From an uncultured Tateyamaria sp. (GTDB lineage Bacteria; Pseudomonadota; Alphaproteobacteria; Rhodobacterales; Rhodobacteraceae), in the NCBI RefSeq assembly GCF_947487805.1, contig NZ_CANKXW010000008.1:144802-208801 (forward strand): DNA of 64,000 nucleotides, written 5' to 3'. The position numbers and the translations under genes were made by a program. Shown piece by piece: positions 17,252-29,230 of this stretch (its first letter is position 1; the number at the start of each line of letters is the position of its first letter). A model generated the notes under the pieces. The model searched no databases, was not told the DNA's origin, and worked only from the letters and a program-made list of their open reading frames with translations.

Positions 17252-17938
17252 TCAGATCAGGCGGTCGACAAGAGCGCGCAGAACGGCCCGGTCGGTGTCA
17301 TCGACGGCAGCCGTTCGGCTGCGCCACAACGTGGCCTGCGAGGCGAGGATCAGACCGTCGGACAGGATCTTGAGGTGATTGGCGCGCAGGGTTTCACCGC
17401 TTGATGTGATGTCGGCGATGGCCTCCGCGGTTTCGTTGGCCACGGTGCCTTCGGTCGCGCCCTGACTGTCGACGATGGCATAGTCCGCCACGCCCGCATC
17501 GCGCAGGAAATCCCGCACCAACCGGTGGTATTTGGTCGCAATCCGCAACCGGAACCCGTGGGTCGCGCGGAACGCCGCGGCCACCGCATCAAGGTCATCT
17601 GTCAGGTCCACGTCCACCCAGCCACGCGGCACGGCCAGCACCAGATCCGCATGGCCGAACCCCATTTCTGCCAGCGGTTCGACCTGTTGCTCCCACAGGG
17701 GCAATTTCTCATGAATGAGATCAGTGCCCGTGACGCCCAGGTGGATATGCCCTGCAGCCAGTTCACGGGGTACTTCGCCCGCGGAAAGCAGCACAAGGGC
17801 CACGCCCTCCACCCCTTCGACAGCACCTGCGTATTCGCGATCCGAGCCTGTGCGCGTCAGCGTGATGCCACGCTTGTCGAACCAGTCGAACGTCTTTTCC
17901 ATCAGCCGCCCCTTGGACGGCACACCCAGCTTGATCAT
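17252..17938 (-). CDS. hisG: ATP phosphoribosyltransferase, short form
   Basis: A 228-residue catalytic subunit of the first enzyme of histidine biosynthesis (ATP + PRPP to phosphoribosyl-ATP). Features include the opening [13 protein letters not shown] and the PRPP-binding stretch near VDSQGATEGTVANE. It is the short form, lacking the C-terminal regulatory domain, and therefore requires HisZ. That partner is encoded just upstream with an ATGA overlap. This matches the HisG-S/HisZ octamer system common in alphaproteobacteria. It is cytoplasmic and the last gene of hisS-hisZ-hisG. Confidence 0.95.
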   Translation of the reverse strand: MIKLGVPSKGRLMEKTFDWFDKRGITLTRTGSDREYAGAVEGVEGVALVLLSAGEVPRELAAGHIHLGVTGTDLIHEKLPLWEQQVEPLAEMGFGHADLVLAVPRGWVDVDLTDDLDAVAAAFRATHGFRLRIATKYHRLVRDFLRDAGVADYAIVDSQGATEGTVANETAEAIADITSSGETLRANHLKILSDGLILASQATLWRSRTAAVDDTDRAVLRALVDRLI

Positions 17939-19005
17939 TGCGCCCGCTCCAGATCGACAAGGAGGCCGGGACGGATCACCGCACCCACCGCGGGGATCTC
18001 GGCCCCTTGGCCCAGCCTGCGGGTCAGCGCGTCATAGCGCCCGCCAGAGGCCACAGGCGGCAGGTCGGGCCGCCCGTCGGCGTAGAACCCAAAGACAAAG
18101 CCGTCGTAATATTCCATCGACGTCCGTCCATAGCTGGTTTCGAATTCAAGGCTGTCGATATCGATCTGCCGCGCCGCGAGCGCCTTGGCACGGGCGTCCA
18201 GACGTTTGACGGCCGGGCGGATCGCAGGCAGGTCAACAGACAGGTCGTGCAGCTGCGACAGCGCAAAGGGCAGTGTTTCGCGCACGTTCAGGAGGGCATC
18301 GAGGCACTCCATCTGCGCGGCGGCAATCGGCGGTTCGGCAGCATCCGCGCGCAGGGCGGCAATGCGGGCATCGATTTCCGCCTGACTGCGCAATCCGGTC
18401 AGCGGCGCGTCGGTCGCGGTTTTTCCCGCCAACAAGGCCGCACGCGTTTCGGGTTGCGGCACGCGCCCCGAAAACCGGTCCAGCAGGGCGCGAAAGCGGC
18501 GCGGCCGCCAGATGTGGCGCCGCAGCGCCGCCTTGCGCCGGTCGGAGGTATCGAGCCCGTCCACCGCCGCCATCAGGATGCCGATATCACCGGTAGAGGC
18601 GCGCAGGCCAAGCGGGGCCGTCACCTCGGAAATCAGGGCGAACACCTCGGCATCTGCTGCGGCGGGATCGGTGCGGTCAAAGACCTCGTACCCCACCTGC
18701 AGGTACTCGCTCGCGCGCTCCGGGTCGTCTTCCTGCCGCCGGAACACTTCGCCCGCATAGGTATAGCGCGCAGGCTCCGCCCCGTGGGCCATGTGCATCT
18801 GCACCACGGGCACGGTGAAATCGGGGCGCAGCATCTGTTCGCCACGCAGCGCATCAGAGGTGACATAGGCGCGCGCGCGGATGTCTTCGCCGTAGAGATC
18901 AAGCAACAACCCGGCGGGTTGAAGGACGGGCGGCTCGACCACCTGTGCGCCCATCTGCGCAAAGCGGGCCCGCAGGGCATAGGCCCTTTGACGCGTGTCG
19001 GTCAT
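17935..19005 (-). CDS. hisZ: ATP phosphoribosyltransferase regulatory subunit
   Basis: A 356-residue paralogue of histidyl-tRNA synthetase that activates short HisG and confers histidine feedback. It keeps class II synthetase-like motifs ([21 protein letters not shown], and a C-terminal [14 protein letters not shown]) but lacks the anticodon-binding domain. The start at 19005 ([12 protein letters not shown]) overlaps the hisS stop by ATGA; a start at 19080 would extend into hisS. Translational coupling on both sides ties the three his genes together. Confidence 0.94.
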   Translation of the reverse strand: MTDTRQRAYALRARFAQMGAQVVEPPVLQPAGLLLDLYGEDIRARAYVTSDALRGEQMLRPDFTVPVVQMHMAHGAEPARYTYAGEVFRRQEDDPERASEYLQVGYEVFDRTDPAAADAEVFALISEVTAPLGLRASTGDIGILMAAVDGLDTSDRRKAALRRHIWRPRRFRALLDRFSGRVPQPETRAALLAGKTATDAPLTGLRSQAEIDARIAALRADAAEPPIAAAQMECLDALLNVRETLPFALSQLHDLSVDLPAIRPAVKRLDARAKALAARQIDIDSLEFETSYGRTSMEYYDGFVFGFYADGRPDLPPVASGGRYDALTRRLGQGAEIPAVGAVIRPGLLVDLERAQ

Positions 19006-20477
19006 CCGTTCAGGATCTCTTTGACTTTGGCCAGCATCTGGTCGCGGGGCACTTCGAACTGGCTGGGCCGGTCCTTCCATTCCTCGTGGGTCGCGGTTTC
19101 CGCAATCTTGGCGCCGAGGATCAGATCCTTGATCTGCACGACGCCGCGCGCGTTCTCGTCCCCGCCTTCGATGATGGCGATGGGCGCATTGCGTTTGTCC
19201 GCATATTTCAGCTGGTTGCCGAAATTCTTCGGATTGCCGAGGTAGACTTCGGCCCGGATGCCCGCACTGCGCAATTCGGCGACCATCGCCTGATAGTCGG
19301 CCATCCGGTCGCGGTCCATAACGGTGACGACGACCGGGCCTGCCTCGCTGGTGCCGATCCGGTTCGTGGCGCGCAAGGCGGCCAGCAGGCGGTCAACGCC
19401 GATGGACACGCCCGTGGCGGGCACTTCCTGTCCGGTGAACCGCTTGACCAGATCGTCGTAGCGCCCCCCGCCCGCGACAGAGCCGAACTGGACCGTCTGG
19501 CCCTTTTCGTTTTGCACGTCAAACGTCAGTTCGGCCTCGTAGACCGGACCGGTATAATAGCCCAAGCCGCGCACGACCGAAGGGTCGATGATGATCCGGT
19601 CGGGGCCGTAGCCTGCGGCGTCAAGAAGGGCGGCGATCTCTTCGAGCTCGTCGACACCCTTTGTGCCGATGTCAGAGCCGTCCACAAGTTCACGGAGCCG
19701 CGCCACGGTCTCGGACCCTGTCGCACGCTGCGCGTCCATGAAGCCCATCACAACGTCCGCATGCGCGTCCGTCAGGCCCGCTCCCTTGGTGTAGTCGCCG
19801 CTCTCGTCCTTGCGCCCTTCGCCCAGCAGCGCGCGCACGCCGTCCGGCCCCAGCCGGTCGAGCTTGTCGATGGCGCGCAGCACGATGCCACGCTCGGCCT
19901 CCTTGTCGTCGCCAGCAAGGCCCGCGACCTCCATCACGCCGTTCAGCACCTTGCGGTTGTTGATGCGGATCACGTAATCGCCGCGCTGGATGCCCACGGC
20001 CTCGAGCGTGTCCGACAGCATCGCGCAGATCTCGGCATCGGCGGCCATGGACGCCGTGCCCACCGTATCCGCATCGCATTGATAAAACTGGCGAAACCGC
20101 CCCGGCCCCGGCTTTTCATTGCGCCAGACCGGCCCCATCGTATAGCGGCGATAGGGGTTCGGCAGGTCGTTGCGGTGCTGGGCATAGACGCGGGCCAGGG
20201 GGGCCGTCATGTCATAGCGGAGCGCGAGCCAGTCGCCGTCTTCCTCCTGCCAGGCAAAGACCCCTTCGTTTGGGCGGTCCACATCGGGCAGGAACTTACC
20301 CAGCGCCTCGACCGTTTCGACCGCGCTCGATTCGAGCGCGTCAAAGCCATAGCGATGATAGACGCCTGCGATCTTTTGCAGCATCTCGGCGCGGTCGGTG
20401 ACGTCCGTGCCGAAATAGTCGCGAAAGCCCTTGGGCGTTTGTGCCTTGGGGCGCGGGGTCTTCTTGGGCTTGGCCAT
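19002..20477 (-). CDS. hisS: histidyl-tRNA synthetase
   Basis: A 491-residue class II aminoacyl-tRNA synthetase. Visible landmarks: motif 1 region ([13 protein letters not shown]), motif 2 [12 protein letters not shown] then [19 protein letters not shown], the histidine A-box [24 protein letters not shown], and motif 3 [14 protein letters not shown]-terminal anticodon-binding domain follows (~400-491). The start at 20477 ([13 protein letters not shown]) leaves out an upstream in-frame stretch antisense to slyX. It heads the hisS-hisZ-hisG operon and is divergent from slyX. The longer-than-bacterial-average middle (residues ~230-330) is the form seen in many alphaproteobacteria. Confidence 0.95.
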   Translation of the reverse strand: MAKPKKTPRPKAQTPKGFRDYFGTDVTDRAEMLQKIAGVYHRYGFDALESSAVETVEALGKFLPDVDRPNEGVFAWQEEDGDWLALRYDMTAPLARVYAQHRNDLPNPYRRYTMGPVWRNEKPGPGRFRQFYQCDADTVGTASMAADAEICAMLSDTLEAVGIQRGDYVIRINNRKVLNGVMEVAGLAGDDKEAERGIVLRAIDKLDRLGPDGVRALLGEGRKDESGDYTKGAGLTDAHADVVMGFMDAQRATGSETVARLRELVDGSDIGTKGVDELEEIAALLDAAGYGPDRIIIDPSVVRGLGYYTGPVYEAELTFDVQNEKGQTVQFGSVAGGGRYDDLVKRFTGQEVPATGVSIGVDRLLAALRATNRIGTSEAGPVVVTVMDRDRMADYQAMVAELRSAGIRAEVYLGNPKNFGNQLKYADKRNAPIAIIEGGDENARGVVQIKDLILGAKIAETATHEEWKDRPSQFEVPRDQMLAKVKEILNG

Positions 20478-20580
20478 GGTGCCGCTCCGATTGGGTTTGG
20501 GCGCGCAATACCGTAGCTGCGGTAAGGGGGCAAGGCACGGGTTGCTTGCGTTGGCCGGGAGATTGGCCCACACCGGGGGC

Positions 20581-20790
20581 ATGACTGACACCCGCATCAA
20601 CGCCCTCGAAGAACAGATCGCCCACCTGACACGCACCGTCGATGACTTGTCGGACATCGTGGCCCGTCAGGAACGCGAAATCGCCGTGCTGACGCGGCGC
20701 GCGCAATTGCTGATGGAGCGGGAGGCCGAACGCGAGGCGCAAGGCGGTGGCGGCATTGTCGTGGGCGACGAACGCCCGCCGCATTACTGA
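20581..20790 (+). CDS. slyX: SlyX family protein
   Basis: A 69-residue coiled-coil protein: heptad-rich from residue 5 to ~52 ([19 protein letters not shown]), ending in the family's short Pro-His-Tyr tail (RPPHY). The exact function of SlyX is not known. The ATG at 20581 begins the conserved region. It is divergent from hisS and convergent with the lipoprotein gene 5 nt away. Confidence 0.85.
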   Translation: MTDTRINALEEQIAHLTRTVDDLSDIVARQEREIAVLTRRAQLLMEREAEREAQGGGGIVVGDERPPHY

Positions 20791-20810
20791 CCCCGTCAGG
20801 GGGTTTTCAG
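20787..20810. terminator. possible bidirectional terminator between slyX and the lipoprotein gene
   Basis: CTGACCCC (20787-20794) pairs partly with GGGG...TCAG (20799-20810): a CCCC/GGGG stem with a GTCA loop followed by GTTTT. It overlaps both stop codons, so it is compact, and weak for a terminator. Confidence 0.35.
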
Positions 20811-21767
20811 CGCCGCGGCCAGCACTTGGCCATCATGCAGCAACATGTCCGCCCAGCGCGCATTCGCGCCAAAGTTCTCATAGACGCTGACAAAGGCCGT
20901 GGTTTTCTCCAGCCGCGTGATCCGGTCGCCGCAGGGCGTGTTCCGGCCTACGTTGCAGATGCGCGATTTCACCTTTTCATAGGCTTTGTCGGTGGTGGAA
21001 TAAGGGTATTCCTTGGCGGGCAACCCATAGCGCAGCTGTTCGTGAAATTCGGGCGAGCCGAAGATCGCGAGCGATGCCGTGAATTGGCGCGGGCATTTGT
21101 CGGCAAACCCGGTGATATAGAACGTCCGGGGTCCGGCGCTGTCCGGAGCACTGTCATAGAGGTAATACCCCTGCCCCTTGCGCGCAGCCCGGTCGACCAG
21201 CTTGCCCAGATCACGTTGCTTTGCGTCACAGACACGGGCGATTTCGCCAAAGGGCAAAACGGTGCCCGTGGGCACATCCTGCGCATCGGGCCCGTTGCGC
21301 ACTGGTGTTGCGCGCAGACCGCCAAACAGGCCGCGGCGTTTTTCGGGCTCCACCAGATCGGGCAACGAATCCGGGTCGACCGCTTCGACCTCAAGAGAGG
21401 CAAGCTCCACCGGCGTCTCTTCGGCCTCGGGTACCGTCGCGGGTTCCGGGGCGACCTCGGCGCGGTTTTCCGCGTCTGCCGCACGACGCAGCCACCCAAG
21501 AACACCACCCCTTGCCGGGGCGGCTTCTGCGTCCGATACCGCGACCACGGGATCAGCAGGCGCGTCTGCGGTCGTTTCGGCGGCAAAGATCTCGGTCAGG
21601 ACGCTGCCCTCGCGGGCCAGTTCCGCGTCCGTGGGAAGGGCGGCATTGCCGGCCTCTTCGGGCAATGGGGTCAGACCGTCCGACACCCGTTCGACGTCGC
21701 CCAGCGGATCCCCGCAGGCAGTCAGCAACAGGCAAACCGGCACGATACACCATCCCATGAACTTCAT
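20796..21767 (-). CDS. acidic lipoprotein of unknown function
   Basis: A 323-residue predicted lipoprotein: signal peptide with lipobox LLTAC (Cys about residue 18), then a long acidic, Ala/Pro/Glu-rich low-complexity region (to ~residue 150) that should be unstructured. A folded C-terminal domain (~160-323) contains four or more cysteines (VCDAKQ, DKCPRQ, RICNVG, TPCGDR), probably disulphide-bonded in the periplasm. I do not recognise the family. The ATG at 21767 has GGAGGAG 7 nt upstream; the in-frame GTG at 21773 is too close to it. It is not obviously linked to dnaE, whose stop is 71 nt away from its start. Confidence 0.7.
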   Translation of the reverse strand: MKFMGWCIVPVCLLLTACGDPLGDVERVSDGLTPLPEEAGNAALPTDAELAREGSVLTEIFAAETTADAPADPVVAVSDAEAAPARGGVLGWLRRAADAENRAEVAPEPATVPEAEETPVELASLEVEAVDPDSLPDLVEPEKRRGLFGGLRATPVRNGPDAQDVPTGTVLPFGEIARVCDAKQRDLGKLVDRAARKGQGYYLYDSAPDSAGPRTFYITGFADKCPRQFTASLAIFGSPEFHEQLRYGLPAKEYPYSTTDKAYEKVKSRICNVGRNTPCGDRITRLEKTTAFVSVYENFGANARWADMLLHDGQVLAAALKTP

Positions 21768-21838
21768 GGCCACACTCCTCCTGCGCAGTGACCTACCTCG
21801 ACAGCGCGTTCACGTAAAGTGTGACGGCACGGCCCCGC

Positions 21839-24800
21839 CTACATGTCCTGCACATCCAGCACGCCGGACAACGATTTGATCGCGCCCTTGATCTGCGGGG
21901 TGACAGGAAATTCGGAGCCGAGATCCATTTCGACCTCACCCGGCAGGCTGTCATCCATGAGGCAGACGATGATCGGCCCGCGCCCCGCACCCGCAGGTGT
22001 CCGGGACGCGCCATCCAGCACGGACGCAACAGAGGCCAGCGCCGTCGGCGCTTCGACAAAGATGCGCAGTCCCATGCCGCTCACATCCGCAACGACCGTG
22101 TCGATGGGGGCGACCGACCGGCCAAGCAGCTTGAGCTGATCGCTTTCCATCGTGGCCTCGACCGTGACGATGACCTTGGCGCCGGTCACCAGATGATCCT
22201 GCGATTTCTCGAGGCTTTCGGAAAACAGCGTGACCTCGTAAGCCCCTGTCGTGTCCGACATCTGGCAAAAGGCAAAGCGGTTGCCTTTGGCCGATTTGCG
22301 CACCTGTAGCCCAGCCACAACACCCGCCAGTTTCGCCACCAGCGGCTGGCCTTCGGCCTTGGCCGTCACCTCGTCCAGCGTGATCACGCCCTTGCGTTTG
22401 AGCGGGCCCATGTAGTCGTCAAGCGGGTGCCCGGACAAATAAAAGCCCACGGCCTTGTGTTCCTCGCCCAGCCGCTCGGCGGGCAGCCAGTCATCCACCG
22501 GCATCATCCGCGGTTCGGGCAGGTCATCCCCGGCCTCGCCGAACAGCGACACCTGGTTCGAGTTCTTCTGGTCGTGGATCGCAGCGGAATAGGCCGAGAG
22601 CGCATCCAGCGCGTCAAAGACACGGCGGCGATTGGGGTCGAGTTGATCAAATGCGCCGGCACGGGCCAGCATCTCGAGCGGGCGCTTGCCCACACGTTTC
22701 AGATCCACCCGGCGGGCAAAGTCAAAGAGGGTGGCAAAGGGTTTGTCGCCGCGCCCCTCAACCACCAGCCGCATCGCCTCGACGCCCACATTCTTGAGCG
22801 CGCCCAGCGCATAGACCAGTGCGCCGTCGACCACCTTGAACGTCGCGTCGCTTCGGTTGACGCAAGGCGGCACCCAAGGCAGGTCCAGCCCTTTGCGGAC
22901 CTCTTCGAAATAGGTCGCGAGCTTGTCCGTCAGATGGATATCGCAGTTCATCACCCCGGCCATGAATTCCACCGGGTGATTCGCCTTGAGCCATGCCGTC
23001 TGGTAGCTGACCACCGCATAGGCCGCCGCGTGGGATTTGTTGAACCCGTAGTTGGCGAACTTGTCCAGAAGGTGCCAGACCTCAAGCGCCTTGGCCTCGT
23101 CCACGCCGTTTTCAGCCGACCCTTTCAGGAACTTGGGCCGCTCGGCATCCATCGCCTCCTGGATCTTCTTACCCATCGCCCGGCGCAGCAGGTCGGCCCC
23201 GCCAAGCGAATAACCCGCCATCTCCTGCGCAATTTGCATCACCTGTTCCTGGTAGACGATGATGCCCTGGGTTTCGTCCAGGATGTGATCAATGGACGGG
23301 TGCAGCGTGTCCCGCTCACTCTGCCCGTTCTTGACCTCGCAGAATTTCGGAATGTTCTCCATCGGGCCGGGGCGATAGAGGGCCACAAGCGCGATGATAT
23401 CCTCGATACAATCGGGCTTCATGCGTTTGAGCGCATCGATCATGCCCGAACTTTCCACCTGGAACACGGCGACCGTCTTGCCCGCCGCATAGAGTTTATA
23501 CGACGCCTCGTCATCCAGCGGGATGCCGCCGATGTCGTTCTCCATTCCGTCGGCGGGCTCATAAAGTTCGGTTCCGTCGGCGGCGATGTGCAGCTTGCGC
23601 CCCGACCCAAGGATCTGATCCACCGCGTTCTGGATCACGGTCAGCGTCTTCAGGCCCAGAAAGTCGAACTTGACCAGCCCGGCCTGTTCCACCCATTTCA
23701 TGTTGAACTGCGTCGCGGGCATGTCGGACCGGGGGTCCTGATAGAGCGGGACAAGCGCATCAAGCGGCCGGTCCCCGATCACCACCCCCGCCGCGTGGGT
23801 CGATGCGTTTCTCAACAGGCCCTCGACCTGCTGGCCATATTCAAGCAGCCGCGCGACCACCTCTTCGTTGCGGGCCTCTTCGCGCAGGCGCGGCTCGTCC
23901 GCCAGCGCCTTTTCGATACTGACAGGTTTTACCCCCTCGACCGGGATCAGCTTGGACAGTCGGTCCACCTGTCCGTAGGGCATTTGCAACACGCGGCCGA
24001 TGTCACGCACCGCCGCCTTGGACAAAAGCGCACCAAAGGTGATGATCTGTCCCACCTTGTCACGCCCGTATTTCTGCTGAACGTAGCGGATGACTTCCTC
24101 GCGCCGGTCCATGCAAAAGTCGATGTCGAAATCGGGCATGCTGACCCGCTCAGGATTCAGGAACCGTTCGAAAAGCAACGCATAACGCAGCGGGTCCAGA
24201 TCGGTGACCGTCAGTGCATAGGCCACAAGTGACCCCGCCCCGGACCCCCGCCCGGGCCCCACGGGGATGTTCTCGTCCTTGGCCCATTTGATGAAATCGG
24301 CCACGATCAGGAAATAGCCGGGGAACCCCATCCCCTCGATGATATCCAGTTCGAAATTGAGCCGTTTCTGGTACTCTTCGACACTGGCGGCGTGCGGAAT
24401 GACCTTGAGCCGTTCCTGCAGGCCTTCGTTGGCTTGCCGCCGCAGTTCTTCCACCTCGTCATCGGCGAATCTGGGCAGGATCGGGTCGCGGCGATAGGCC
24501 ATGAAGGCGCAGCGGCGCGCAATTTCCACGGTGTTCTCGATCGCTTCGGGCAGATCGGCAAACAACGTGACCATCTCGGCCTGGCTTTTGAAATAGTGCT
24601 GCGCAGTCAGACGGCGGCGCGGTTCCTGCTGGTCGACATAGGCACCCTCGGCGATGCAGATCAGCGCGTCGTGGGATTCGTACATATCCGGTTTGGGGAA
24701 ATAGACGTCATTCGTGGCCACCAAAGGCAGGTCCATGGCATAGGCCATCTCGATGAACGGACGTTCGGTCAGCCGCTCCGCCTCTGGTTGGCCGCCCTCG

Positions 24801-25339
24801 CCCGGATGGCGCTGCAACTCGACATAGAGCCTGTCGCCAAAGACATCTGCCAGCCGCGTCATCAAATCTTGCGCCGCAGGCTGCTGGCCCGTCTGCAACA
24901 GCATCCCCACAGGGCCGTTTGCCCCACCCGTCAAACAGATCAGGTCTCCGGAATGCCCCGCCAATTCGTCGACAGTGACATAGGGCAACTCCGACCCGTC
25001 GCGCAGGTAGAGGCAGGAGTTGAGCTTCATCAGGTGCGCGTAGCCCGCCTCGCTTTGCGCCAGCAAAACAACGGGTGCGGGATCGCGTGGTCGCTCGCCG
25101 GGGCGCGGCGTGATGTATTGGACGTCTACCTGGCAGCCGATGATCGGCTGCACCCCGGCCCCTGCCATGCCCACCGAGAATTCCAGCGCCGCGAACATGT
25201 TGTTCGTATCCGTGAGCGCGATCGCAGGCATCTCCGCTGCGCGTACAAGATCGGGCAGTTTCTTCAGCCGCATCGCGCCCTCCAGCAACGAATACTCCGA
25301 GTGGGTGCGCAGGTGAATGAATCGGGGGGCTTGTGTCAT
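21839..25339 (-). CDS. dnaE: DNA polymerase III alpha subunit
   Basis: A 1166-residue replicative polymerase. The N-terminal PHP domain ([15 protein letters not shown], residues 9-23) has the degenerate H-x-R-x-H form seen in E. coli DnaE. The polymerase core has [10 protein letters not shown] (361-370) and the catalytic PDFDIDF (402-408), with a further Asp near residue 555. Helix-hairpin-helix and an OB-fold region follow (~1000-1075). The start at 25339 ([11 protein letters not shown]) is set by the family's N-terminus; an in-frame extension to 25918 would overlap xdhA antisense. The 211 bp between it and xdhA show no gene. Confidence 0.96.
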   Translation of the reverse strand: MTQAPRFIHLRTHSEYSLLEGAMRLKKLPDLVRAAEMPAIALTDTNNMFAALEFSVGMAGAGVQPIIGCQVDVQYITPRPGERPRDPAPVVLLAQSEAGYAHLMKLNSCLYLRDGSELPYVTVDELAGHSGDLICLTGGANGPVGMLLQTGQQPAAQDLMTRLADVFGDRLYVELQRHPGEGGQPEAERLTERPFIEMAYAMDLPLVATNDVYFPKPDMYESHDALICIAEGAYVDQQEPRRRLTAQHYFKSQAEMVTLFADLPEAIENTVEIARRCAFMAYRRDPILPRFADDEVEELRRQANEGLQERLKVIPHAASVEEYQKRLNFELDIIEGMGFPGYFLIVADFIKWAKDENIPVGPGRGSGAGSLVAYALTVTDLDPLRYALLFERFLNPERVSMPDFDIDFCMDRREEVIRYVQQKYGRDKVGQIITFGALLSKAAVRDIGRVLQMPYGQVDRLSKLIPVEGVKPVSIEKALADEPRLREEARNEEVVARLLEYGQQVEGLLRNASTHAAGVVIGDRPLDALVPLYQDPRSDMPATQFNMKWVEQAGLVKFDFLGLKTLTVIQNAVDQILGSGRKLHIAADGTELYEPADGMENDIGGIPLDDEASYKLYAAGKTVAVFQVESSGMIDALKRMKPDCIEDIIALVALYRPGPMENIPKFCEVKNGQSERDTLHPSIDHILDETQGIIVYQEQVMQIAQEMAGYSLGGADLLRRAMGKKIQEAMDAERPKFLKGSAENGVDEAKALEVWHLLDKFANYGFNKSHAAAYAVVSYQTAWLKANHPVEFMAGVMNCDIHLTDKLATYFEEVRKGLDLPWVPPCVNRSDATFKVVDGALVYALGALKNVGVEAMRLVVEGRGDKPFATLFDFARRVDLKRVGKRPLEMLARAGAFDQLDPNRRRVFDALDALSAYSAAIHDQKNSNQVSLFGEAGDDLPEPRMMPVDDWLPAERLGEEHKAVGFYLSGHPLDDYMGPLKRKGVITLDEVTAKAEGQPLVAKLAGVVAGLQVRKSAKGNRFAFCQMSDTTGAYEVTLFSESLEKSQDHLVTGAKVIVTVEATMESDQLKLLGRSVAPIDTVVADVSGMGLRIFVEAPTALASVASVLDGASRTPAGAGRGPIIVCLMDDSLPGEVEMDLGSEFPVTPQIKGAIKSLSGVLDVQDM

Positions 25340-25550
25340 GATGCCGATCCTAAGACCGGCTGCGCCCCATATCCAGTGGTGCCGCAAAGTTATGCACACC
25401 AAATCCGGATCGCGCACACCCCGCTCTTTGTGCCTTGCCAACAACCCTGACAGGCCGCTAGCCTGTTGCCTGATCCGCCCGGGCCTGCCTCTACGCCGCA
25501 TCGAGGCCGCCATTCCCAAGGGCTTTTGGTACCGCGGCAGGTCCGACCAT

Positions 25551-26930
25551 ATGCGCACCCAGTTTCTTCTCAACGGAAGACAGGTCACCGCTGACACAAC
25601 TCCGACGACAACACTGCTCGACTGGCTGCGCGACACGCGCGGCCTCACAGGCACCAAGGAAGGCTGTAACGAAGGCGACTGCGGTGCCTGCTCCGTGATG
25701 GTCACGGACACATCAGGCGCGCGCGCGCTCAATGCCTGCATCCTCTTCATGCCCCAACTGGACGGCAAGGCCGTTCGAACGGTCGAAGGCATTGCTGCGC
25801 CCGATGGCACCTTGCACCCCGTGCAGCAGGCGATGATCGAACACCACGGCAGCCAATGCGGCTTCTGTACGCCGGGCTTCATCACCACCATGGCCACGGC
25901 ACATCTGAACGGTGCCACTGATCACGACATACAACTGGCAGGCAACCTGTGCCGGTGCACCGGCTACGCCCCCATCATCCGCGCCGCCAAAGAGGCCGCC
26001 GGAGCCCCCGTGCCCGCCCACATGCATGACACTCCCGTTCCTTTCGCCGAAAATACCTCGGGGGAGCCGAAGGCGGGGGCAGCGCCCCCTACAACCCCCG
26101 GAGAGTTGGCCAAATGGCTGGATGGACATGCGAACGGCACGCTTGTCGCCGGGGCCACAGATGTGGGCCTGTGGGTGACCAAGGAATTCCGCGATCTGGG
26201 ACCAGTGGCGTTCCTGAACCGCATCCCTGAACTTGCGGGCGTGACAGTGACGCCAGACGTCATCCACATGGGCGCAGCCACCACGCTGACCGAATTGCAA
26301 ACCGCCATCGCCCCGCATCACCCGGCCTTTGCCGATCTCATTCATCGTTACGGGTCGGTGCAGGTCCGCAATGCAGCCACCATCGGCGGCAATGTCGCCA
26401 ACGGATCCCCCATCGGCGATGGCTCGCCCGCGCTGATCGCTCTGGATGCCACGCTGCACCTGCGGTCCGTGCACGGGACGCGAACGCTTCCCGTGGCAGA
26501 GTTCTTCATCGCGTATGGCAAACAGGACCGCGCGCCAAACGAATTCATCGAAGCGATAACGATCCCACGGCAAGACGACGCCTTGCGGTGCTACAAGATC
26601 TCGAAACGATTTGATCAGGATATCTCGGCCCTATGCGGCTGCTTTTGGATCGACGTAAAGGACGGCACCGTGACCGAAGCGCGCCTTGCCTTTGGCGGCA
26701 TGGCGGGCACGCCTGTACGCGCGCAACACGCAGAGGCCGTCTTGCAAGGCCGACACTGGTCCGAGGCGCAGATCCGCATGGCGATGACCGCACTGGCCGA
26801 TGACTTTACGCCCCTGTCAGATATGCGCGCCTCTGCTGCCTATCGCATGGAGGCCGCGCAAAACATGCTCTGGCGTGCCTGGATCGAGGACAGCGGGGCC
26901 GCGACTAATGTGCGCGCGGTGATGCCATGA
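25551..26930 (+). CDS. xdhA: xanthine dehydrogenase small subunit (FeS/FAD)
   Basis: A 459-residue subunit passing electrons from the molybdenum centre through two [2Fe-2S] clusters to FAD. Cluster ligands are C39, C44, C47 and C63 (plant-ferredoxin type) and C103, C106, C134 and C136. An FAD-binding domain (about 180-350, with ATDVGLWV and [11 protein letters not shown]) and the CO-dehydrogenase-flavoprotein C-terminal domain follow. The ATG at 25551 starts the conserved region, though no strong ribosome-binding site precedes it. Its stop overlaps the xdhB start (ATGA). With xdhB/xdhC and the nucleoside ABC importer it forms one purine operon. Confidence 0.95.
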   Translation: MRTQFLLNGRQVTADTTPTTTLLDWLRDTRGLTGTKEGCNEGDCGACSVMVTDTSGARALNACILFMPQLDGKAVRTVEGIAAPDGTLHPVQQAMIEHHGSQCGFCTPGFITTMATAHLNGATDHDIQLAGNLCRCTGYAPIIRAAKEAAGAPVPAHMHDTPVPFAENTSGEPKAGAAPPTTPGELAKWLDGHANGTLVAGATDVGLWVTKEFRDLGPVAFLNRIPELAGVTVTPDVIHMGAATTLTELQTAIAPHHPAFADLIHRYGSVQVRNAATIGGNVANGSPIGDGSPALIALDATLHLRSVHGTRTLPVAEFFIAYGKQDRAPNEFIEAITIPRQDDALRCYKISKRFDQDISALCGCFWIDVKDGTVTEARLAFGGMAGTPVRAQHAEAVLQGRHWSEAQIRMAMTALADDFTPLSDMRASAAYRMEAAQNMLWRAWIEDSGAATNVRAVMP

Positions 26931-29230
26931 GCGTCTCCAAGCCCCTGCCCCATGACGCCGCCCACCTGCATGTCACTGGTGCCGCCCGTTACGTAGATGA
27001 CACCCCCGTGCCCGCCGGCACACTGCATCTTGCATTCGGGCTCAGCAATGTGGCCGCCGGACGGATCACATCTATGGATCTCGACCCCGTGCGGGCGGCA
27101 CCCGGCGTGATCGACGTGCTGGTCGCAGAGGATCTGCCCTTTGCCAATGACGTCTCTCCCTCCGCGCATGACGAACCGCTCCTGTCCGACGGCACGGTGC
27201 ATTATGTGGGCCAGCCGATGTTTCTGGTGGTTGCGAAATCCCATCTGGAGGCGCGGTTCGCCGCGCGACAGGCGGTTGTGGACATCGCCGCCGAGACCCC
27301 GATTTTCAGTGTCGAGGACGCAATGAAAGCGGATGCGTGGTTCGAGGACGTGCCCCGGATCTACAGCCGGGGGGATCCCGCCAGCGAGATCGCGGGGGCG
27401 ACCCATCGGCTGTCTGGCCGGATAGAGATTGGCGGGCAGGAACATTTTTATCTCGAAGGACAGGCCGCACTCGCTTTGCCGGGCGAGGACGGCGACATGC
27501 ACATCATCTCGTCTACCCAACATCCCACCGAAATTCAGCACAAGGTCGCGGAAGCCATCGGCGTGCCGATGCATGCTGTGCGCGTGGAAACGCGGCGCAT
27601 GGGCGGCGGGTTTGGCGGCAAGGAAAGCCAGGGCAACGCGCTGGCCGTCGCCTGTGCCGTTGCGGCCCGAAATACGGGCCGCGCGTGCAAGATGCGCTAT
27701 GACCGCGACGACGACATGATCGTGACCGGCAAACGGCACGATTTCCGCATTGAATATGATGTGGGTTTTGACGATGCGGGCCGCATCCTTGGCCTCGATG
27801 TCCGGCATTTCACCCGCTGTGGCTGGGCCATGGACCTGTCGTTGCCCGTGGCGGATCGGGCCATGCTGCACGCCGACAACGCCTACCATCTGCCGCACGT
27901 TCGCATCGAAAGCCACAGGCTGCGCACCAATACCCAATCGGCAACCGCGTTTCGCGGGTTTGGCGGGCCGCAGGGCATGTTGGGGATGGAGCGGATCGTC
28001 GATCATGTGGCCGGGCATCTCGGGCTGGATCCACTGGCGGTGCGGGTGGCCAATTTCTATGCCTCCGGCGGGCATATTTCCGGAACAATGAAGGTGCAGA
28101 CAACGCCCTATGGTCAGGCGGTCGACGATTTCATAGGGGATGCCGTGGTGGCGCGACTGCGCGAGACGTCGCAATACGACGCGCGGCGCGCAGCCATCGC
28201 AGAGTGGAACGCGGGCCAGCCGGTTTTGAAAAAGGGGATCGCCCTAACACCGGTCAAGTTCGGCATCAGCTTTACCCTGACCCATCTGAACCAGGCCGGG
28301 GCCTTGGTGCATGTGTATGCGGACGGCTCGATCCACCTGAACCATGGCGGAACGGAAATGGGCCAGGGTTTGTTCCAGAAAGTCGCGCAGGTTGCAGCCA
28401 GCCGATTTGGCGTGCCGCTGACAGCGATCAAGATCACGGCAACAGATACCGCCAAGGTGCCCAATACGTCCGCAACGGCAGCGTCCTCCGGCAGCGATCT
28501 GAACGGGATGGCGGTGAAAGCGGCCTGTGACATGATCCGCGACCGTATGGCGGCGCATCTGGCCGAGTTGCACCAATGCGCTCCCGAAGCGGTGGTGTTC
28601 TACGCAGGCCGCGTGCGGGCGGGCAGTGGCGATTACAGTTTCGCCGAAGTGGCCGCCATGACCTATGAGGCGCGGATCAGCCTGTCGGCCACCGGGTTTT
28701 ACAAGACACCCGACATCCAATGGGATCGGATCAAGGGTGAGGGGCGGCCGTTTTTCTATTTTGCCTACGGGGCGGCAGTCACAGAAGTGGTCATCGACAC
28801 TCTGACCGGCGAGAACCGGATTCTGCGTACCGACATTCTGCATGATGCAGGCGCGTCGCTGAACCCGGCGCTGGATATCGGTCAGGTAGAGGGCGGCTAT
28901 GTGCAGGGAGCGGGCTGGCTGACCACGGAAGAGCTGGTTTGGGACGATGCGGGTCGGTTGCGCACCCATGCGCCGTCCACCTACAAGATCCCGGCCTGCG
29001 CCGACCGCCCGGACATTTTCAATGTGGCGCTGTGGGACGGTGAGAACCGGGCCGACACGATCTACAAATCCAAGGCAGTGGGTGAACCGCCGCTGATGCT
29101 GGGCATATCGGCGTTTTTGGCGCTGAGCGATGCGGCGGCGGCCTGTGGGCCGCATTACCCCGACTTGCAAGCGCCTGCGACACCCGAGGCGGTGTTGCGG
29201 GCAGTTCACGCGGCGCGCGGCGATGTTTGA
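26927..29230 (+). CDS. xdhB: xanthine dehydrogenase large (molybdopterin) subunit
   Basis: A 767-residue molybdenum hydroxylase subunit that oxidises hypoxanthine to xanthine and xanthine to urate. Molybdopterin contacts GGGFGGKE (about 225-232) and FRGFGGPQG (about 343-351) are present. The catalytic Glu lies in the C-terminal VGEPPLML. It couples to xdhA by ATGA and overlaps xdhC by 8 nt, so the three proteins are made together. The cofactor would be the sulfido-Mo form matured by XdhC. Confidence 0.95.
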   Translation: MSVSKPLPHDAAHLHVTGAARYVDDTPVPAGTLHLAFGLSNVAAGRITSMDLDPVRAAPGVIDVLVAEDLPFANDVSPSAHDEPLLSDGTVHYVGQPMFLVVAKSHLEARFAARQAVVDIAAETPIFSVEDAMKADAWFEDVPRIYSRGDPASEIAGATHRLSGRIEIGGQEHFYLEGQAALALPGEDGDMHIISSTQHPTEIQHKVAEAIGVPMHAVRVETRRMGGGFGGKESQGNALAVACAVAARNTGRACKMRYDRDDDMIVTGKRHDFRIEYDVGFDDAGRILGLDVRHFTRCGWAMDLSLPVADRAMLHADNAYHLPHVRIESHRLRTNTQSATAFRGFGGPQGMLGMERIVDHVAGHLGLDPLAVRVANFYASGGHISGTMKVQTTPYGQAVDDFIGDAVVARLRETSQYDARRAAIAEWNAGQPVLKKGIALTPVKFGISFTLTHLNQAGALVHVYADGSIHLNHGGTEMGQGLFQKVAQVAASRFGVPLTAIKITATDTAKVPNTSATAASSGSDLNGMAVKAACDMIRDRMAAHLAELHQCAPEAVVFYAGRVRAGSGDYSFAEVAAMTYEARISLSATGFYKTPDIQWDRIKGEGRPFFYFAYGAAVTEVVIDTLTGENRILRTDILHDAGASLNPALDIGQVEGGYVQGAGWLTTEELVWDDAGRLRTHAPSTYKIPACADRPDIFNVALWDGENRADTIYKSKAVGEPPLMLGISAFLALSDAAAACGPHYPDLQAPATPEAVLRAVHAARGDV

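Noticed and set aside
22427..24232. About 600-codon open frame antisense to dnaE
   Set aside because: A mirror of dnaE codon bias; no recognisable protein features.
25340..25550. Purine riboswitch upstream of xdhA
   Set aside because: The conserved purine-aptamer core is not visible in this 211-bp stretch.
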